From NCBI GenBank assembly GCA_913052345.1, contig CAJXDR010000027.1, forward strand, positions 1-37,264: DNA of 37,264 bases, written 5' to 3'. Position numbers and translations under genes: made by a program. Of this stretch, positions 15,451 to 23,964 are shown piece by piece. The notes under the pieces were generated by a model, which searched no databases, had not been told where the DNA came from, and worked only from the letters and a program-made list of their open reading frames with translations. This stretch comes from UBA4421 sp002470275 (GTDB taxonomy: Bacteria; Pseudomonadota; Gammaproteobacteria; Pseudomonadales; Azotimanducaceae). Numbering within the stretch: position 1 is the first letter of the stretch; every line of letters begins with the position of its first letter.

Positions 15451-16611
15451 TCAAATCGAAAGGTCCCATAGGTTGTAGTCTTTGACGATCCGCTGCCAAT
15501 TGGCCTCGTTGAACCGGACGGCCTCTTGGTGCGCTGCCATGGGACGATAGCGGAAGGGCGTTTCATGGGGATAGTATTGGTGGCGCGCGTCAATGGCGAT
15601 ACCGATCACCTCTGATCGTCGGTGAATCCGCTCCTCGTCGTAGCAAATGGATCCGGCCTCACCCAGGGCGCCTGAGGCCCCTAGCACTGAGGCTCGGCGA
15701 TGAAAGCCGAAAGTGAGAGAAATGCGCAAATCCTCTGAGGTATTAGCGAAGGATGCGTGCAACGCCTGGCGGTTGACGATGGTGACGTCGCCCGCACGGC
15801 AAAAGAGCGGGACGGCCTGGGGTAGCTGATCAGAACCGCCATTGGCTGCCACCCTCTCCCTAATGTCGATCTTGCCGAGCTTATGGGTTCCCGGCGTTAC
15901 CCAAAGCGAGCTGCTGGCCGAAGTGTCGTATAGCTGGACCTGGAAGTTGAAGCCGTGAATCCCCTCATCCCAATCCCTGTTGTTCCAGTGGGTAACCCCG
16001 TCTTGATGCCAAGAAACCGATGCACCGACCCCGGGCTGTTTGATAAAGGTGGCGTCGTTAAAGGGAACGAAGTCATCTCCATTGATCGACGCCGCGGTGG
16101 CTAGCAGGGCGGGATGACCATAGAGGCGCAGGCCGGATGCCATGGTTTGGCACATACCGGACATAATAAAGACCACCTTGCCAGTGTCCCTCATCGAGGG
16201 CCTGGGTTGATGCATCTGGGTGGGGTGCCGGCCGTTCAGAGCCTGGGTCCCCCCCCAGGGGTCAGACAGGGGTCTGACCAGGGAATACACGGGTTTCGCA
16301 AATCCCTGACCAAAGGCCGGGCGGCCCTGTCGATCTACCGTGGCACCGTTATCTACAGGCGCCTGTTCGAGTAACTGCGCCATCTCTTCACGCAGCTCGG
16401 TAATCTCTTGTTCAGCAATAAGGTTTTCAAAGACATAGAAGCCCGTACGCCAGTAGGCTTCAAAGATATGGGCGGCCAACTGGCCATCTTCCCCAAACTC
16501 AATAGGCCCTCGGTTGCCCAATGCCAGGGCACGCTGAACACCCTGGGCCGCATAGTGCGTCATACTTTGAGCATGCTCTTCAGCACTCAGCGGTATCCCT
16601 GGTTTTTCCAT
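15451..16611 (-). CDS. Phytanoyl-CoA dioxygenase (PhyH)-family oxygenase 1
   Basis: A 386-residue non-haem Fe(II)/2-oxoglutarate-type oxygenase. I start at ATG 16611 (MEKPGIPLSAEEHAQ), which follows AAGAGAG; a GTG at 16635 is possible. The iron triad is H202 and D204 (WHQDGVTHWN) and H285 (ALHASFAN), with R296 for 2-oxoglutarate. After the second His comes FGFHRRASVLG. This form, with GVTHWNNRDWDEGIHGF, is seen in larger PhyH proteins that hydroxylate small molecules; the substrate is unknown. It is upstream of the tiny Tat-signal gene on the same strand and divergent from PhyH 2, with about 137 bases between their starts. Confidence 0.88.
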   Translation of the reverse strand: MEKPGIPLSAEEHAQSMTHYAAQGVQRALALGNRGPIEFGEDGQLAAHIFEAYWRTGFYVFENLIAEQEITELREEMAQLLEQAPVDNGATVDRQGRPAFGQGFAKPVYSLVRPLSDPWGGTQALNGRHPTQMHQPRPSMRDTGKVVFIMSGMCQTMASGLRLYGHPALLATAASINGDDFVPFNDATFIKQPGVGASVSWHQDGVTHWNNRDWDEGIHGFNFQVQLYDTSASSSLWVTPGTHKLGKIDIRERVAANGGSDQLPQAVPLFCRAGDVTIVNRQALHASFANTSEDLRISLTFGFHRRASVLGASGALGEAGSICYDEERIHRRSEVIGIAIDARHQYYPHETPFRYRPMAAHQEAVRFNEANWQRIVKDYNLWDLSI

Positions 16612-16748
16612 TGCTGATACTCTCTTCCCGTCCACCAGGATAGTTTTACCATGATTTTGGGGGTGTTTCGCGTCGTCTCCGGCTCAGGATGTTGAAAGTG
16701 AAATACCTGTCGGGCACGTTGCATGAAACCGAACCTACCGAGGGCGTG

Positions 16749-17801
16749 ATGGATAGGGAGATCGAACGTTATTTGCCTGCGGCGGGCATTCAAAGTATCC
16801 CAGAGGAGTTAGGACGACCAGAACCTACGAATCGAACGCCTCAAGAGGTCAGCGAACGGTATGCGTTCACCACAGCGGCCACTAAAATCTGGTGTGCTGC
16901 GGATACCGAATCAGGGCGGCGACAGGCATTGGAGGCCTATAGGGCGACGCCTGATGCACAGCCTGCGGTGGTGCAGAGGGTGTTGGCGTTCCTTCAAGGT
17001 GCGGGAGCTAGAAGGCCAACGCATGAAATTGAAGATGCCATGGCCTCGCTGGGTCTCGCTCATCCAGACAATGAGCTGCTTTCTGCAGAGGAGCGAGCGT
17101 CTCTGGACAGGGACGGTTATTTGAACCTGGGGGTCCTCCTGAGCCAAGAGCGGCTGATGCAAATGCGTGCCCGCTACGATGAGGCGGTTGTGGCCGAGGG
17201 TGCGGACGCTCAGCATACGAAGGGCATAGCGCGCATTGCGGATACGGTGATCATGCCCATGAATCGAGATGGGCTCTTGGACGAAATCTTTATGCACCCC
17301 AGGCTGCTGGCAGCGGTGCGTCACATTCTCGGTGTTCACATCAAGTTCTGCGGCTCAAACTATCATTGCCCGCTGCCTGGCTACGGGCATCAGCCAATAC
17401 ATGCTGACTTTGTCTGGGGAGTCGTCACGCCGATGGTGGTCAATGCTGTTTGGATGATCGATGCATTTACCGAGGAAAACGGTGCTACGCGCGTGGTGCC
17501 TGGGAGCCATGCTTGGGGTGTTCATCCAGCCGGCCATGCGGTCGACGGGAAACCACTGGATTGTGAAGCGGAGTTCCCTGGCCAGCGCCTGGTCACGGGG
17601 GACGCCGGAAGCTGCATTGTGTACAACGCGCATCTATGGCACGGGGGCACGCAAAATCGAAGCAATAGATTACGGCGCGCCCAGCATGCCTTTTTCACAC
17701 GGGCCAACTTCATTCAGTCTGCAGACGTACCGGTTGCCATCGACAGCGCGGTTCAAGCGCGCTTGAGCCCTGAGCAGAGAGCCCTTCTAGATATTGCCTA
17801 G
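16749..17801 (+). CDS. Phytanoyl-CoA dioxygenase (PhyH)-family oxygenase 2
   Basis: A 350-residue PhyH-type Fe(II)/2-oxoglutarate oxygenase. I prefer ATG 16749 (MDREIERYLP), which has GAGGG at suitable distance; ATG 16689 would add 20 residues but has no spaced ribosome site. An N-terminal helical extension of about 100 residues precedes the catalytic fold. The iron ligands are the His and Asp of QPIHADFVWG and the His of AHLWHGGTQN, with a nearby Arg (NRSNRLRRAQH) for the co-substrate. GSHAWGVHP is the usual loop between strands. It is followed 94 bases later by the MBL hydrolase gene, so the two may be co-transcribed. It shares little sequence with the other three PhyH proteins here, so this is not a recent local duplication. 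Confidence 0.87.
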   Translation: MDREIERYLPAAGIQSIPEELGRPEPTNRTPQEVSERYAFTTAATKIWCAADTESGRRQALEAYRATPDAQPAVVQRVLAFLQGAGARRPTHEIEDAMASLGLAHPDNELLSAEERASLDRDGYLNLGVLLSQERLMQMRARYDEAVVAEGADAQHTKGIARIADTVIMPMNRDGLLDEIFMHPRLLAAVRHILGVHIKFCGSNYHCPLPGYGHQPIHADFVWGVVTPMVVNAVWMIDAFTEENGATRVVPGSHAWGVHPAGHAVDGKPLDCEAEFPGQRLVTGDAGSCIVYNAHLWHGGTQNRSNRLRRAQHAFFTRANFIQSADVPVAIDSAVQARLSPEQRALLDIA

Positions 17802-17895
17802 TGGGCCAACTTCAGGGAGATATTCGGGTATTCTTTGGCGCTGAAAAAGGACCTCCACTGGAACATTGACCAGTGGCGAAAAGAGGGAGTGCGAG

Positions 17896-19191
17896 ATGGC
17901 AAATTTACTGAGCATAAGCAGCGACTTGATCGATGGGAGGGTGAGTCCTGCAGAAATTGGCCCAGTGAATCGCATCAACTTTCAGCTCTCAGAGATTGCA
18001 GACAACATTGCCATGGTTGAGGCGTTTTCCCATTCCGTCCTGTTCCGTACCGGCGACGGCTTGATCGCTTTCGATACCAGCAATTTACCGGGGTCTCATC
18101 GTGTCGTTAAGGCCATTCGCGATTGGTCAAAGGACCCGTTCCATAGCTTGGTTTATACCCATGGGCACATTGACCATGTAGGCGGTTGCGGGACTTTTTT
18201 GCAGGATGCCGAGGCGCGCAAATACCCCCGGCCCAATATCGTGGGCCATGAAAACATCGGCGCCCGATTTGACCGCTATGACCACACCAATGGCTATAAC
18301 GTGGCGATCAACGCGCGGCAGTTTGGTTCGGTCACTCGGCGAGGCTATGAGTTGGGCGATGAAGCCGAGCGCTTCTTGCCCTCGAGTTCACCCAAGCCAG
18401 ATGTGACCTACCGCCAACAGATGAATCTAGAGATTGGCGGCATGGACATCCATCTTATCCACGCTCGTGGCGAAACTGACGACCATACCTGGGCCTGGAT
18501 ACCGGAGCATAAGGCGATTTGCGCCGGGGACTTTCTGATTTGGGCATTCCCCAACGCGGGCAATCCGCAAAAGGTTCAGCGCTACCCGGCAGAATGGGCG
18601 GCGGCCATGCGCGCCATGGCGGCTAAGGAACCGGAGCTGCTGTTGCCCGCCCATGGTCTGCCCATTGAGGGCAAGGCGCGTATCAAGGGCGTGCTCACTG
18701 ATGTGGCTGATGCCCTGGAATTTTTGGTCCGCGAGACCGTCACGCGTATGAATGCCGGTGCCCGCCTGGATGAAATCGTGCACGAGGTGAAGCTTGATCC
18801 CGCCGTGCTGGAAAAGCCCTTCATGCAGCCCACCTATGATGAGCCTGAGTTCGTGGTGCGTAACATTTGGCGTCTATACGGCGGCTGGTACGATGGTAAC
18901 CCGGCCAATCTCAAACCGGCCAAGGACGCGCATTTGAGCCGAGAGCTGGCGGTTTTGGCGGGTGGCGCGGATAAACTTGCCGAGCGGGCGCTCGCGCTAG
19001 CGGAAGAGGATCCCCGCCTGGCCTGTCACTTGGTCGAATTTGCAGTGCAGGCCGAGCCGGAGAGTCGGCGCGTGCACGAGATCCGAGCCAAGGTCTATCA
19101 GCATCGGCGAGGAATCGAGACGTCGCTTATGGCCAAGGGCATCTTCGGCACCGCAGCGAATGAATCCAAGGCGATAATCGAAGAGGAGTAG
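17896..19191 (+). CDS. Metallo-beta-lactamase-fold hydrolase, alkyl-sulfatase-like
   Basis: A 431-residue MBL-fold enzyme resembling the BDS1/SdsA alkyl-sulfatase group. THGHIDH (H89, H91, D93, H94) provides the first zinc ligands; GETDDHTWAW and LLPAHG provide further ligand histidines. After the MBL domain, TYDEPEFVVRNIWRLYGGWYDGNPANLKPA is typical of the alkyl-sulfatase dimerisation domain, and the tail (LAVLAGGADKLAERALALAEEDPRLAC) matches its helical region. It lacks a signal peptide and the C-terminal SCP2-like domain of full SdsA, so it is a shorter, cytoplasmic version. Start chosen at ATG 17896 (MANLL), with GGGAG upstream. It likely removes sulfate or another acyl/ester group from a small lipophilic compound. 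Its neighbours are PhyH oxygenases. Confidence 0.88.
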   Translation: MANLLSISSDLIDGRVSPAEIGPVNRINFQLSEIADNIAMVEAFSHSVLFRTGDGLIAFDTSNLPGSHRVVKAIRDWSKDPFHSLVYTHGHIDHVGGCGTFLQDAEARKYPRPNIVGHENIGARFDRYDHTNGYNVAINARQFGSVTRRGYELGDEAERFLPSSSPKPDVTYRQQMNLEIGGMDIHLIHARGETDDHTWAWIPEHKAICAGDFLIWAFPNAGNPQKVQRYPAEWAAAMRAMAAKEPELLLPAHGLPIEGKARIKGVLTDVADALEFLVRETVTRMNAGARLDEIVHEVKLDPAVLEKPFMQPTYDEPEFVVRNIWRLYGGWYDGNPANLKPAKDAHLSRELAVLAGGADKLAERALALAEEDPRLACHLVEFAVQAEPESRRVHEIRAKVYQHRRGIETSLMAKGIFGTAANESKAIIEEE

Positions 19192-19218
19192 CGGGCGCAG
19201 CCGTTGAGTAAGGCCCGC
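19191..19218. terminator. Candidate hairpin between convergent genes
   Basis: GCGGGC (19191-19196) pairs with GCCCGC (19213-19218) across a 16-base loop, in the 50 bases between the MBL hydrolase stop and the convergent exported-protein stop at 19242. No T tract follows. Confidence 0.3.
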
Positions 19219-19241
19219 ACCCGCTTAGCTAGGTCCGGTCT

Positions 19242-19979
19242 CTAATCGAACATCGCGGCAGTATCCACCGCTAGTTGAGATGAGATCGCGGTGCGAGACA
19301 CGCTTCTCATACCGGCTGCCTGAGCGCGAAACTCGGCAACCATATCCGAGGCATTGATCGCCTTGAATTGGGTAACCAGCGTTGCCATGGACGGGAAACC
19401 CATCCAGATCACGTGGGTCTCGCCGTTCTCACCCCCAGCAATAATCTCGCGCAGGCCGTAGGAGGAGGGCGCAAGGTCAGCTTGCTTCAGTTCCGCCATC
19501 AGAGCTTTCCACGACGATGCATAGGCTGCAGCGTCGGTGACCGTGAGGTAGTAAACGTAGAAGACTTTGTTCACGCCTAGAGTTTCGTTTGGAATAACCT
19601 CGACCACAGGCGCCATCAGGGTGCTCGCAACAACCTCGTTACCCAACTCGCGCATGCTATTGAAGAAGTCCACATGGGGGCCCGAGGCAGTGATTACATC
19701 GGCTGGTGGCATGGCCTCAGCGTTGGGGTAGTAGTAGTCGATGGCTGCCGTAGCGCCATTGCCGCTATTGGCGTTGAAAGAATAAAGGCCCATACCTACG
19801 CCGCGCTTTGCCAGCGCGCCGGACTGCAGGAATTTAGCGGCTGCCATCAGGGTTTCAGGTACGTTATCGGACTTGATCGTTTGGGTTAGCACATAGCCGA
19901 TGGGCGGTTCTTCGTGGTGGCCGGCAAAGCCGCAAAGGGGCGCCAAGAACAGCGTTAAGCTCGCAAGTATTCTTTTCAT
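19242..19979 (-). CDS. Exported protein of unknown function, two-repeat type
   Basis: A 245-residue protein. The signal peptide is clear (MKRILASLTLFLAPLCGFA, cleavage before GHHEE) and AGGAA sits just before the ATG. The mature chain appears to have two alpha-beta halves. The second, from VFYVYYLTVTDAAAYASSWKALMAEL to the strand ETHVIWMGF, and the helix after it (MATLVTQFKAINASDMVAEFRA) resemble an ABM/NIPSNAP-like ferredoxin fold. That is a judgement by eye. It lacks the two-cysteine pattern of the 22937 and 35811 proteins. It stands after, and on the same strand as, the PhyH 3 and 4 pair, with about 120 bases between it and PhyH 3. It may be transcribed with them. Function unknown. Confidence 0.72.
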   Translation of the reverse strand: MKRILASLTLFLAPLCGFAGHHEEPPIGYVLTQTIKSDNVPETLMAAAKFLQSGALAKRGVGMGLYSFNANSGNGATAAIDYYYPNAEAMPPADVITASGPHVDFFNSMRELGNEVVASTLMAPVVEVIPNETLGVNKVFYVYYLTVTDAAAYASSWKALMAELKQADLAPSSYGLREIIAGGENGETHVIWMGFPSMATLVTQFKAINASDMVAEFRAQAAGMRSVSRTAISSQLAVDTAAMFD

Positions 19980-20095
19980 GAATTTCCTCTCTCGTTGTTT
20001 TTGTTAAAAGGTCTCAAGCGATAAGACCAAGGGGAAGATAGCAAGATTAGCGCGTCTTGGTGATGCTGATTGCCAGGTTCGCTAGCTGCTGGGGG

Positions 20096-20899
20096 CTAGC
20101 TTCTGCGCAGGCGGTAGGTCCACTTAGCCTGGGTGGAAAGCTGTTCCCAGACTTCATCGCTCAGCGGAGGAAGCGGCAGGCTGAGGCCATCCGGAAGGTA
20201 ATATTTTCGATAATAAACCAGGGACAACATGGTTCTCGGGCTGTCCGTTAAATTTGGCATACCGCGATGCCAGGTTCGCATATCGCGCAGGACGATGGAT
20301 CCAGCGGGCATTTCGGTCCGCAGTGACGGTCGATCTGCTAGGCGCTCGGGCCTAACCTTGAGGGTATCTATTTCTGCTTCTTCATCCTGTAAGGCATGGT
20401 GAGAGCCTGGCCAGATTTCCGTTGCACCGTTGTCCGCGGTGAAGTCGTCGAGAGCGATATTGGCCACGATGAGCACCGGTGGTGTCGCGATCTGTAAATC
20501 TGGGAATAAGTGGCCACAGTCACGGTGGACATTCTGCGCTTGGCTTCCTGGGAAGGCTGTATTGCAGCCATAGGGCAGGCTACCAAAAAAATATTTGCCT
20601 AGGACTCGCTCTAAAACCTGGAAGATCATTGGGTTTTCGATAATCCGTGGGTCGAGAAAGGGCATACGCATTGGGGAGGGCGTGCCGCCGTGGCCCCGTG
20701 CCCTGACCAGCTCCTCCTTGCTGCCTTGATGGGTGGCGTCGAGCACCCTATGGGTATCATGGTTCAGGCTATTCACCAAGGGTGCGGGCAAGACGGCCTC
20801 TAGAATAACGTAGCCGTTATCGTGGAGGCATTGTATCGCCTGGGTCAGGTGCTGGTCGTTGAGCAAGCCGGTATCTCGCTCTTCAACGGTGGGCGCCAT
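20096..20899 (-). CDS. Phytanoyl-CoA dioxygenase (PhyH)-family oxygenase 3
   Basis: A 267-residue PhyH-family Fe(II)/2-oxoglutarate oxygenase, close to the family's usual size. I start it at ATG 20899 (MAPTVEERDTG), four bases past the stop of PhyH 4; an earlier in-frame start at 20953 would lie within that gene. The iron ligands are H125 and D127 (NVHRDCGHLF) and H211 (TWHRGMPN), with R222 for the co-substrate. GATEIWPGSHH is the family loop. DNGYVILEAVLPAPLV at the N-terminus is the standard opening of the fold. The tight spacing behind PhyH 4 indicates one transcript and perhaps coupled translation. The substrate is unknown. Confidence 0.9.
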   Translation of the reverse strand: MAPTVEERDTGLLNDQHLTQAIQCLHDNGYVILEAVLPAPLVNSLNHDTHRVLDATHQGSKEELVRARGHGGTPSPMRMPFLDPRIIENPMIFQVLERVLGKYFFGSLPYGCNTAFPGSQAQNVHRDCGHLFPDLQIATPPVLIVANIALDDFTADNGATEIWPGSHHALQDEEAEIDTLKVRPERLADRPSLRTEMPAGSIVLRDMRTWHRGMPNLTDSPRTMLSLVYYRKYYLPDGLSLPLPPLSDEVWEQLSTQAKWTYRLRRS

Positions 20900-20903
20900 A
20901 GGG

Positions 20904-21767
20904 TTAGACCACTCGGGTACTCGGTACCGGATCGATCCGCAGCTGTTCCTCACCCTCTCGCAGCAAACTTCGCAAATAACCAGGGTCTTGGCTGGCCAGA
21001 ATCGTTTCCTCAGAAACCCGCCCTTTGAAATCCTGGAATGGACTCATGTAGGGCCGGCAGTGCTGGCCTAGCAGCGTCACCCGCAACCCTGGCGTGTTCT
21101 TGCGAAAGGCGCCATGCCATAAGCAGCCGCTAAACAAAACGAGGGAACCCATGGGCGCTTCCACGGGAACGGACAGGGGGAGGGCTTCCCCCAGCTCGGG
21201 CAGGCGCCCCTCTAGGTGACTGCCTGGGACATAGGCCAGCGCTCCGTCTTCCTTCGTATAGTCGGTAAGTGTCCAGTTCATGTTGGCGATATGGGGCAGC
21301 TTCCAATTCCAGGGTGGGGGCACAACGCTCTGGTCTGCGTGGAAGCCCGTTGTGGCTTCCCCCTCCCAGCTGTCCGGGGTCTGCCACTTTATCCAGCCAT
21401 CGCTTACGGCCAGACGGTGATTCTCACCGAGCAGGTGGGTCATGAGCACCCGCTTGACCGGATTAGATACTACCGGCTCAAAAAGCTGATCCTCATGAAT
21501 CAAATGGGAAACAATCAGGTGGCCGATTTCATCCGGACGCCCATTAAAAACCGCAGTCGGGTTTTTATCTAAATCGAACATCACGCCAGTGCGCTCAGAG
21601 GCCACCCGTAAAATGGCGTCGCGCAATTGCTCAAAGTAATCGATGGTTAAGCCTAGCTTGGCAGGGGGGACAATGGTTAGGCCAATTTCATCTAGATCCC
21701 GGATGTGTTGGGCGAGGTCATACTTCTCTATGTCCGAGGCTTGGTCGGTAAGGTCATGATTTTGCAT
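20904..21767 (-). CDS. Phytanoyl-CoA dioxygenase (PhyH)-family oxygenase 4
   Basis: A 287-residue PhyH-family Fe(II)/2-oxoglutarate oxygenase, first gene of a pair with PhyH 3. The triad is H143 and D145 (TGFHADQSVVP) and H218 (CLWHGAFRKN), with R229 to hold 2-oxoglutarate. DGALAYVPGSHLEGRLP is the family's characteristic loop. LDEIGLTIVPPAKLGL at the N-terminus starts the fold. AAGGA lies nine bases before the ATG. All catalytic residues are intact, so it should be active. It differs clearly from PhyH 3 in sequence and length, so the pair may catalyse successive steps or form different enzymes, not a recent tandem copy. The 185 bases upstream hold an inverted repeat CCACAGG/CCTGTGG (21870-21903) but no obvious promoter. 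Confidence 0.9.
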   Translation of the reverse strand: MQNHDLTDQASDIEKYDLAQHIRDLDEIGLTIVPPAKLGLTIDYFEQLRDAILRVASERTGVMFDLDKNPTAVFNGRPDEIGHLIVSHLIHEDQLFEPVVSNPVKRVLMTHLLGENHRLAVSDGWIKWQTPDSWEGEATTGFHADQSVVPPPWNWKLPHIANMNWTLTDYTKEDGALAYVPGSHLEGRLPELGEALPLSVPVEAPMGSLVLFSGCLWHGAFRKNTPGLRVTLLGQHCRPYMSPFQDFKGRVSEETILASQDPGYLRSLLREGEEQLRIDPVPSTRVV

Positions 21768-21952
21768 TTTTCTTTGTCCTTCCTCTAAATCTGCCTGTCA
21801 GATAACGCTTTCTATTCACGTCTTTTGATAAGAGCTATTCGTGTCAGAGTCGCCCGCCGAAGTTTACAGCCACAGGCGACGACAACAACCAAACTTCCTG
21901 TGGAGCTAGATTCAAATACCCCAAAATCACCCGAGGAGGGGGCCTCTGCCGC

Positions 21953-22780
21953 TCATCTATTGGCTAGGGTTTTTAAGGTCAAAAGGACCAAGGCCAACAG
22001 CGTCAGCGGCAGCGCCAAGAGGTATAGCGCTACCCCGAACCAAAAAATTGCGCGTTGTCCTGGTGAGGCAATAGCGTAGGGGGGTTGGTGGGGGGTGAAG
22101 TAGTCTTCCGAGTAAAGGTGGGGGTAACCCTGCAGCAGGCCATGCATCCGCTCCATCCAGGCATGCAGATGCTTGAGGGCGGGATCCGCGGTCATGGCGG
22201 CAACGAGCGGTGGGTGCGGAATGCTCAAGTGACACTGAATAATGCCGAACTGCTGGCAGTCCAAAATGCCGGGAGCCTCCCCGCAAAGAAAGGCCTGGGA
22301 TTTTAGTCGTTCGTTTATTGGCTTGAATTGCTCGGTAAAGTTTTCTGGGTCCGTTGGTTTGAGACGCCACAGGGCCAGCTTGATCAAGACATAAAAAAAT
22401 ATTGTCAAAAGGGGGCGCAAGAGCTGGCGAATGCTTCTCGTTAGCCCGGATGCCCCAATCATCCGTACTTTCGCGAAGCTGTTAAAAAAGTTCAGCAAAC
22501 TGTCCGGGCGATGTAGCACCCCCTGCCAAGTCGCCGCTACCATGGCCTGGTCCCTTGGGTCCGCTGATGCATAGCCCAGCTTCTCTAAGATGTCCGCTGA
22601 CTCTGTTTGCCAAACCCCATCCACCTTCAACGCCGGCATGCGAACACCAGAATGCAGGAGTTTGCGAAGGCTGGGGAGCGGGGTTAGATCGTAGTCTTGG
22701 GCCTTTAAATGGAGCCCAACCAAAACCGCTTGAACCCAGGGAGAATGGTCAACGCCATAAATCTGATGATGGTCACGCAT
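21953..22780 (-). CDS. Glutathione S-transferase-like protein with C-terminal membrane anchor
   Basis: A 275-residue protein. I start at ATG 22780 (MRDHHQIYGVDHSPWVQAV), where the thioredoxin-like GST fold begins; a longer frame reaching 22861 has no ribosome site. The N-terminal domain has the expected PALKVDGVWQTESADILEKL, whose cis-Pro and ESADIL hold glutathione in GSTs. A helical C-terminal domain follows. At the end, AIFWFGVALYLLALPLTLLALVLLTLKTLANR is strongly hydrophobic and should be a membrane helix, which ordinary soluble GSTs lack. A second hydrophobic segment (LLTIFFYVLIKLALW) lies mid-protein. So the enzyme is probably membrane-attached. The usual Cys or Ser/Tyr nucleophile is not obvious (SPW), so activity is uncertain. 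Confidence 0.78.
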   Translation of the reverse strand: MRDHHQIYGVDHSPWVQAVLVGLHLKAQDYDLTPLPSLRKLLHSGVRMPALKVDGVWQTESADILEKLGYASADPRDQAMVAATWQGVLHRPDSLLNFFNSFAKVRMIGASGLTRSIRQLLRPLLTIFFYVLIKLALWRLKPTDPENFTEQFKPINERLKSQAFLCGEAPGILDCQQFGIIQCHLSIPHPPLVAAMTADPALKHLHAWMERMHGLLQGYPHLYSEDYFTPHQPPYAIASPGQRAIFWFGVALYLLALPLTLLALVLLTLKTLANR

Positions 22781-22880
22781 GCTGTTGCTGGCCCCATAAT
22801 TTGTTCTGTTGTCACGGTGAGCTACCCTTTTATATGGACTGAAGCGGCTCCGCCTACCCAAGCATCGTACAAAGTTTTCT

Positions 22881-22908
22881 TTGAACTATCCGAACGGAGT
22901 TTTATGCT
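22881..22908 (+). promoter_or_regulatory. Candidate sigma-70 promoter for the 22937 lipoprotein
   Basis: TTGAAC (22881-22886), 16 bases, then TATGCT (22903-22908). Each hexamer matches four of six consensus bases. It would start transcription near 22915, about 20 bases ahead of the ATG at 22937, which has AAGAGG upstream. Confidence 0.4.
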
Positions 22909-22936
22909 TGGGCAACCAATAATAAGAGGTTCAGAG

Positions 22937-23833
22937 ATGTCAAAGACACTACTAGCAGCCGCAGCCCTGTTCTTTATGCTGGTCGGCTGCGAGGCGCCAA
23001 AGCCCGAAACCCCGCCCGAAACCGACTCGCCGACGACGACCGAAGCAGCTGCGGAGGCATCTGTTGCGGAAGCGGACATGGATGCACCGACGCCTACCGG
23101 ATATAACGAATATATCTGGTGCGTTAATGGAGAAAACTTCTCAGAAGAAGCCTATGCAGCGCGCACGGCTTACTGGGTCAATGCGGTCAATGAGCTGGGC
23201 ATGCAGTCTTTGCGGGCAATTGACCTTACACCCTCAGACTGGCAATCAGAGAATTTTGACCGTGTAACGCTGCTCATGTGGGCAGATAAAGCGGAGCGCG
23301 ACGCGGGCTGGGCAGCCTACCTAGAGGCTGGTGTTGAAGCAGCTATGAACGAGGAATTCCCAGATGTGGAAATCTGCGGCGGTGAAAATTGGGCCAATGT
23401 TTATGGCCATGATAAGTACGCACCCAGACCTGCTACGGTAAGTTGGGATGCCGAGACGCACCCCGCGGCGCTCGCTGGCTATCAGTTTTGCTCATTTACC
23501 GAGGGCAGCGGACCTGCTCAGCTGCGCGAAATTGTTCGTGACGACTTCATCCCCTATGTGGATGCCTATGAGGCGGACAACGGGCCAACGACCTACACCT
23601 TTGGTGTGCTTGTCCCTCAATTCGAGATGGCAGCGGTAGAGAGACACGAGGATGTCCCCATGGACGTTGACTTTGTCTGGTTGAATTTCTGGGGCGATCC
23701 CGCAGAGCGAAGCGTCAGCGACGAGACATGGGCGGAAAAGGGCGCAGAAATACAGGCTGCCTTTGACGAGGTTGCCGATTGTTCTGCGGATCAGTTCTTC
23801 GATGCGACGCTGACGAAGGCGGGCGCGTCCTAG
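22937..23833 (+). CDS. Lipoprotein of unknown function, two-repeat type
   Basis: A 298-residue lipoprotein. I start it at ATG 22937 (MSKTLLAAAALFFMLVGC), which has a ribosome site and a clear lipobox LVGC with Cys 18; a longer in-frame opening to 22709 runs through the GST gene on the other strand. A Pro/Thr/Glu/Ala-rich linker (residues 19-55) leads to two similar halves. Each ends with an aromatic-rich strand, a helix with Trp and a Cys near its end (FPDVEICGGENW in the first, FDEVADCSADQFF in the second). The pattern resembles the exported proteins at 5358 and 35811, where FDEVC and DLVDCSGRNVF recur. It is divergent from the GST-like gene. A GC-rich hairpin follows. Function unknown. Confidence 0.78.
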   Translation: MSKTLLAAAALFFMLVGCEAPKPETPPETDSPTTTEAAAEASVAEADMDAPTPTGYNEYIWCVNGENFSEEAYAARTAYWVNAVNELGMQSLRAIDLTPSDWQSENFDRVTLLMWADKAERDAGWAAYLEAGVEAAMNEEFPDVEICGGENWANVYGHDKYAPRPATVSWDAETHPAALAGYQFCSFTEGSGPAQLREIVRDDFIPYVDAYEADNGPTTYTFGVLVPQFEMAAVERHEDVPMDVDFVWLNFWGDPAERSVSDETWAEKGAEIQAAFDEVADCSADQFFDATLTKAGAS

Positions 23834-23853
23834 AGGATTAAAGTCTGAAGCAA

Positions 23854-23884
23854 GGGGCCGCCGGCATTTCCGCCAGCGGCCCCC
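23854..23884. terminator. GC-rich hairpin between convergent genes
   Basis: GGGGCCGC (23854-23861) pairs perfectly with GCGGCCCC (23876-23883), and the inner CGGC/GCCA extends it. It lies 20 bases after the lipoprotein stop and 80 bases before the phasin stop, in a gap between convergent genes. It is probably a shared terminator, though there is no T tract. Confidence 0.5.
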
Positions 23885-23964
23885 TAAGCTTGTTCCGATT
23901 GCGCCTCAGCCTATTGCGACGCAGGCCTTGGGCCAGAGCAACTCTCTGGGCACGCCCTGGAAAT

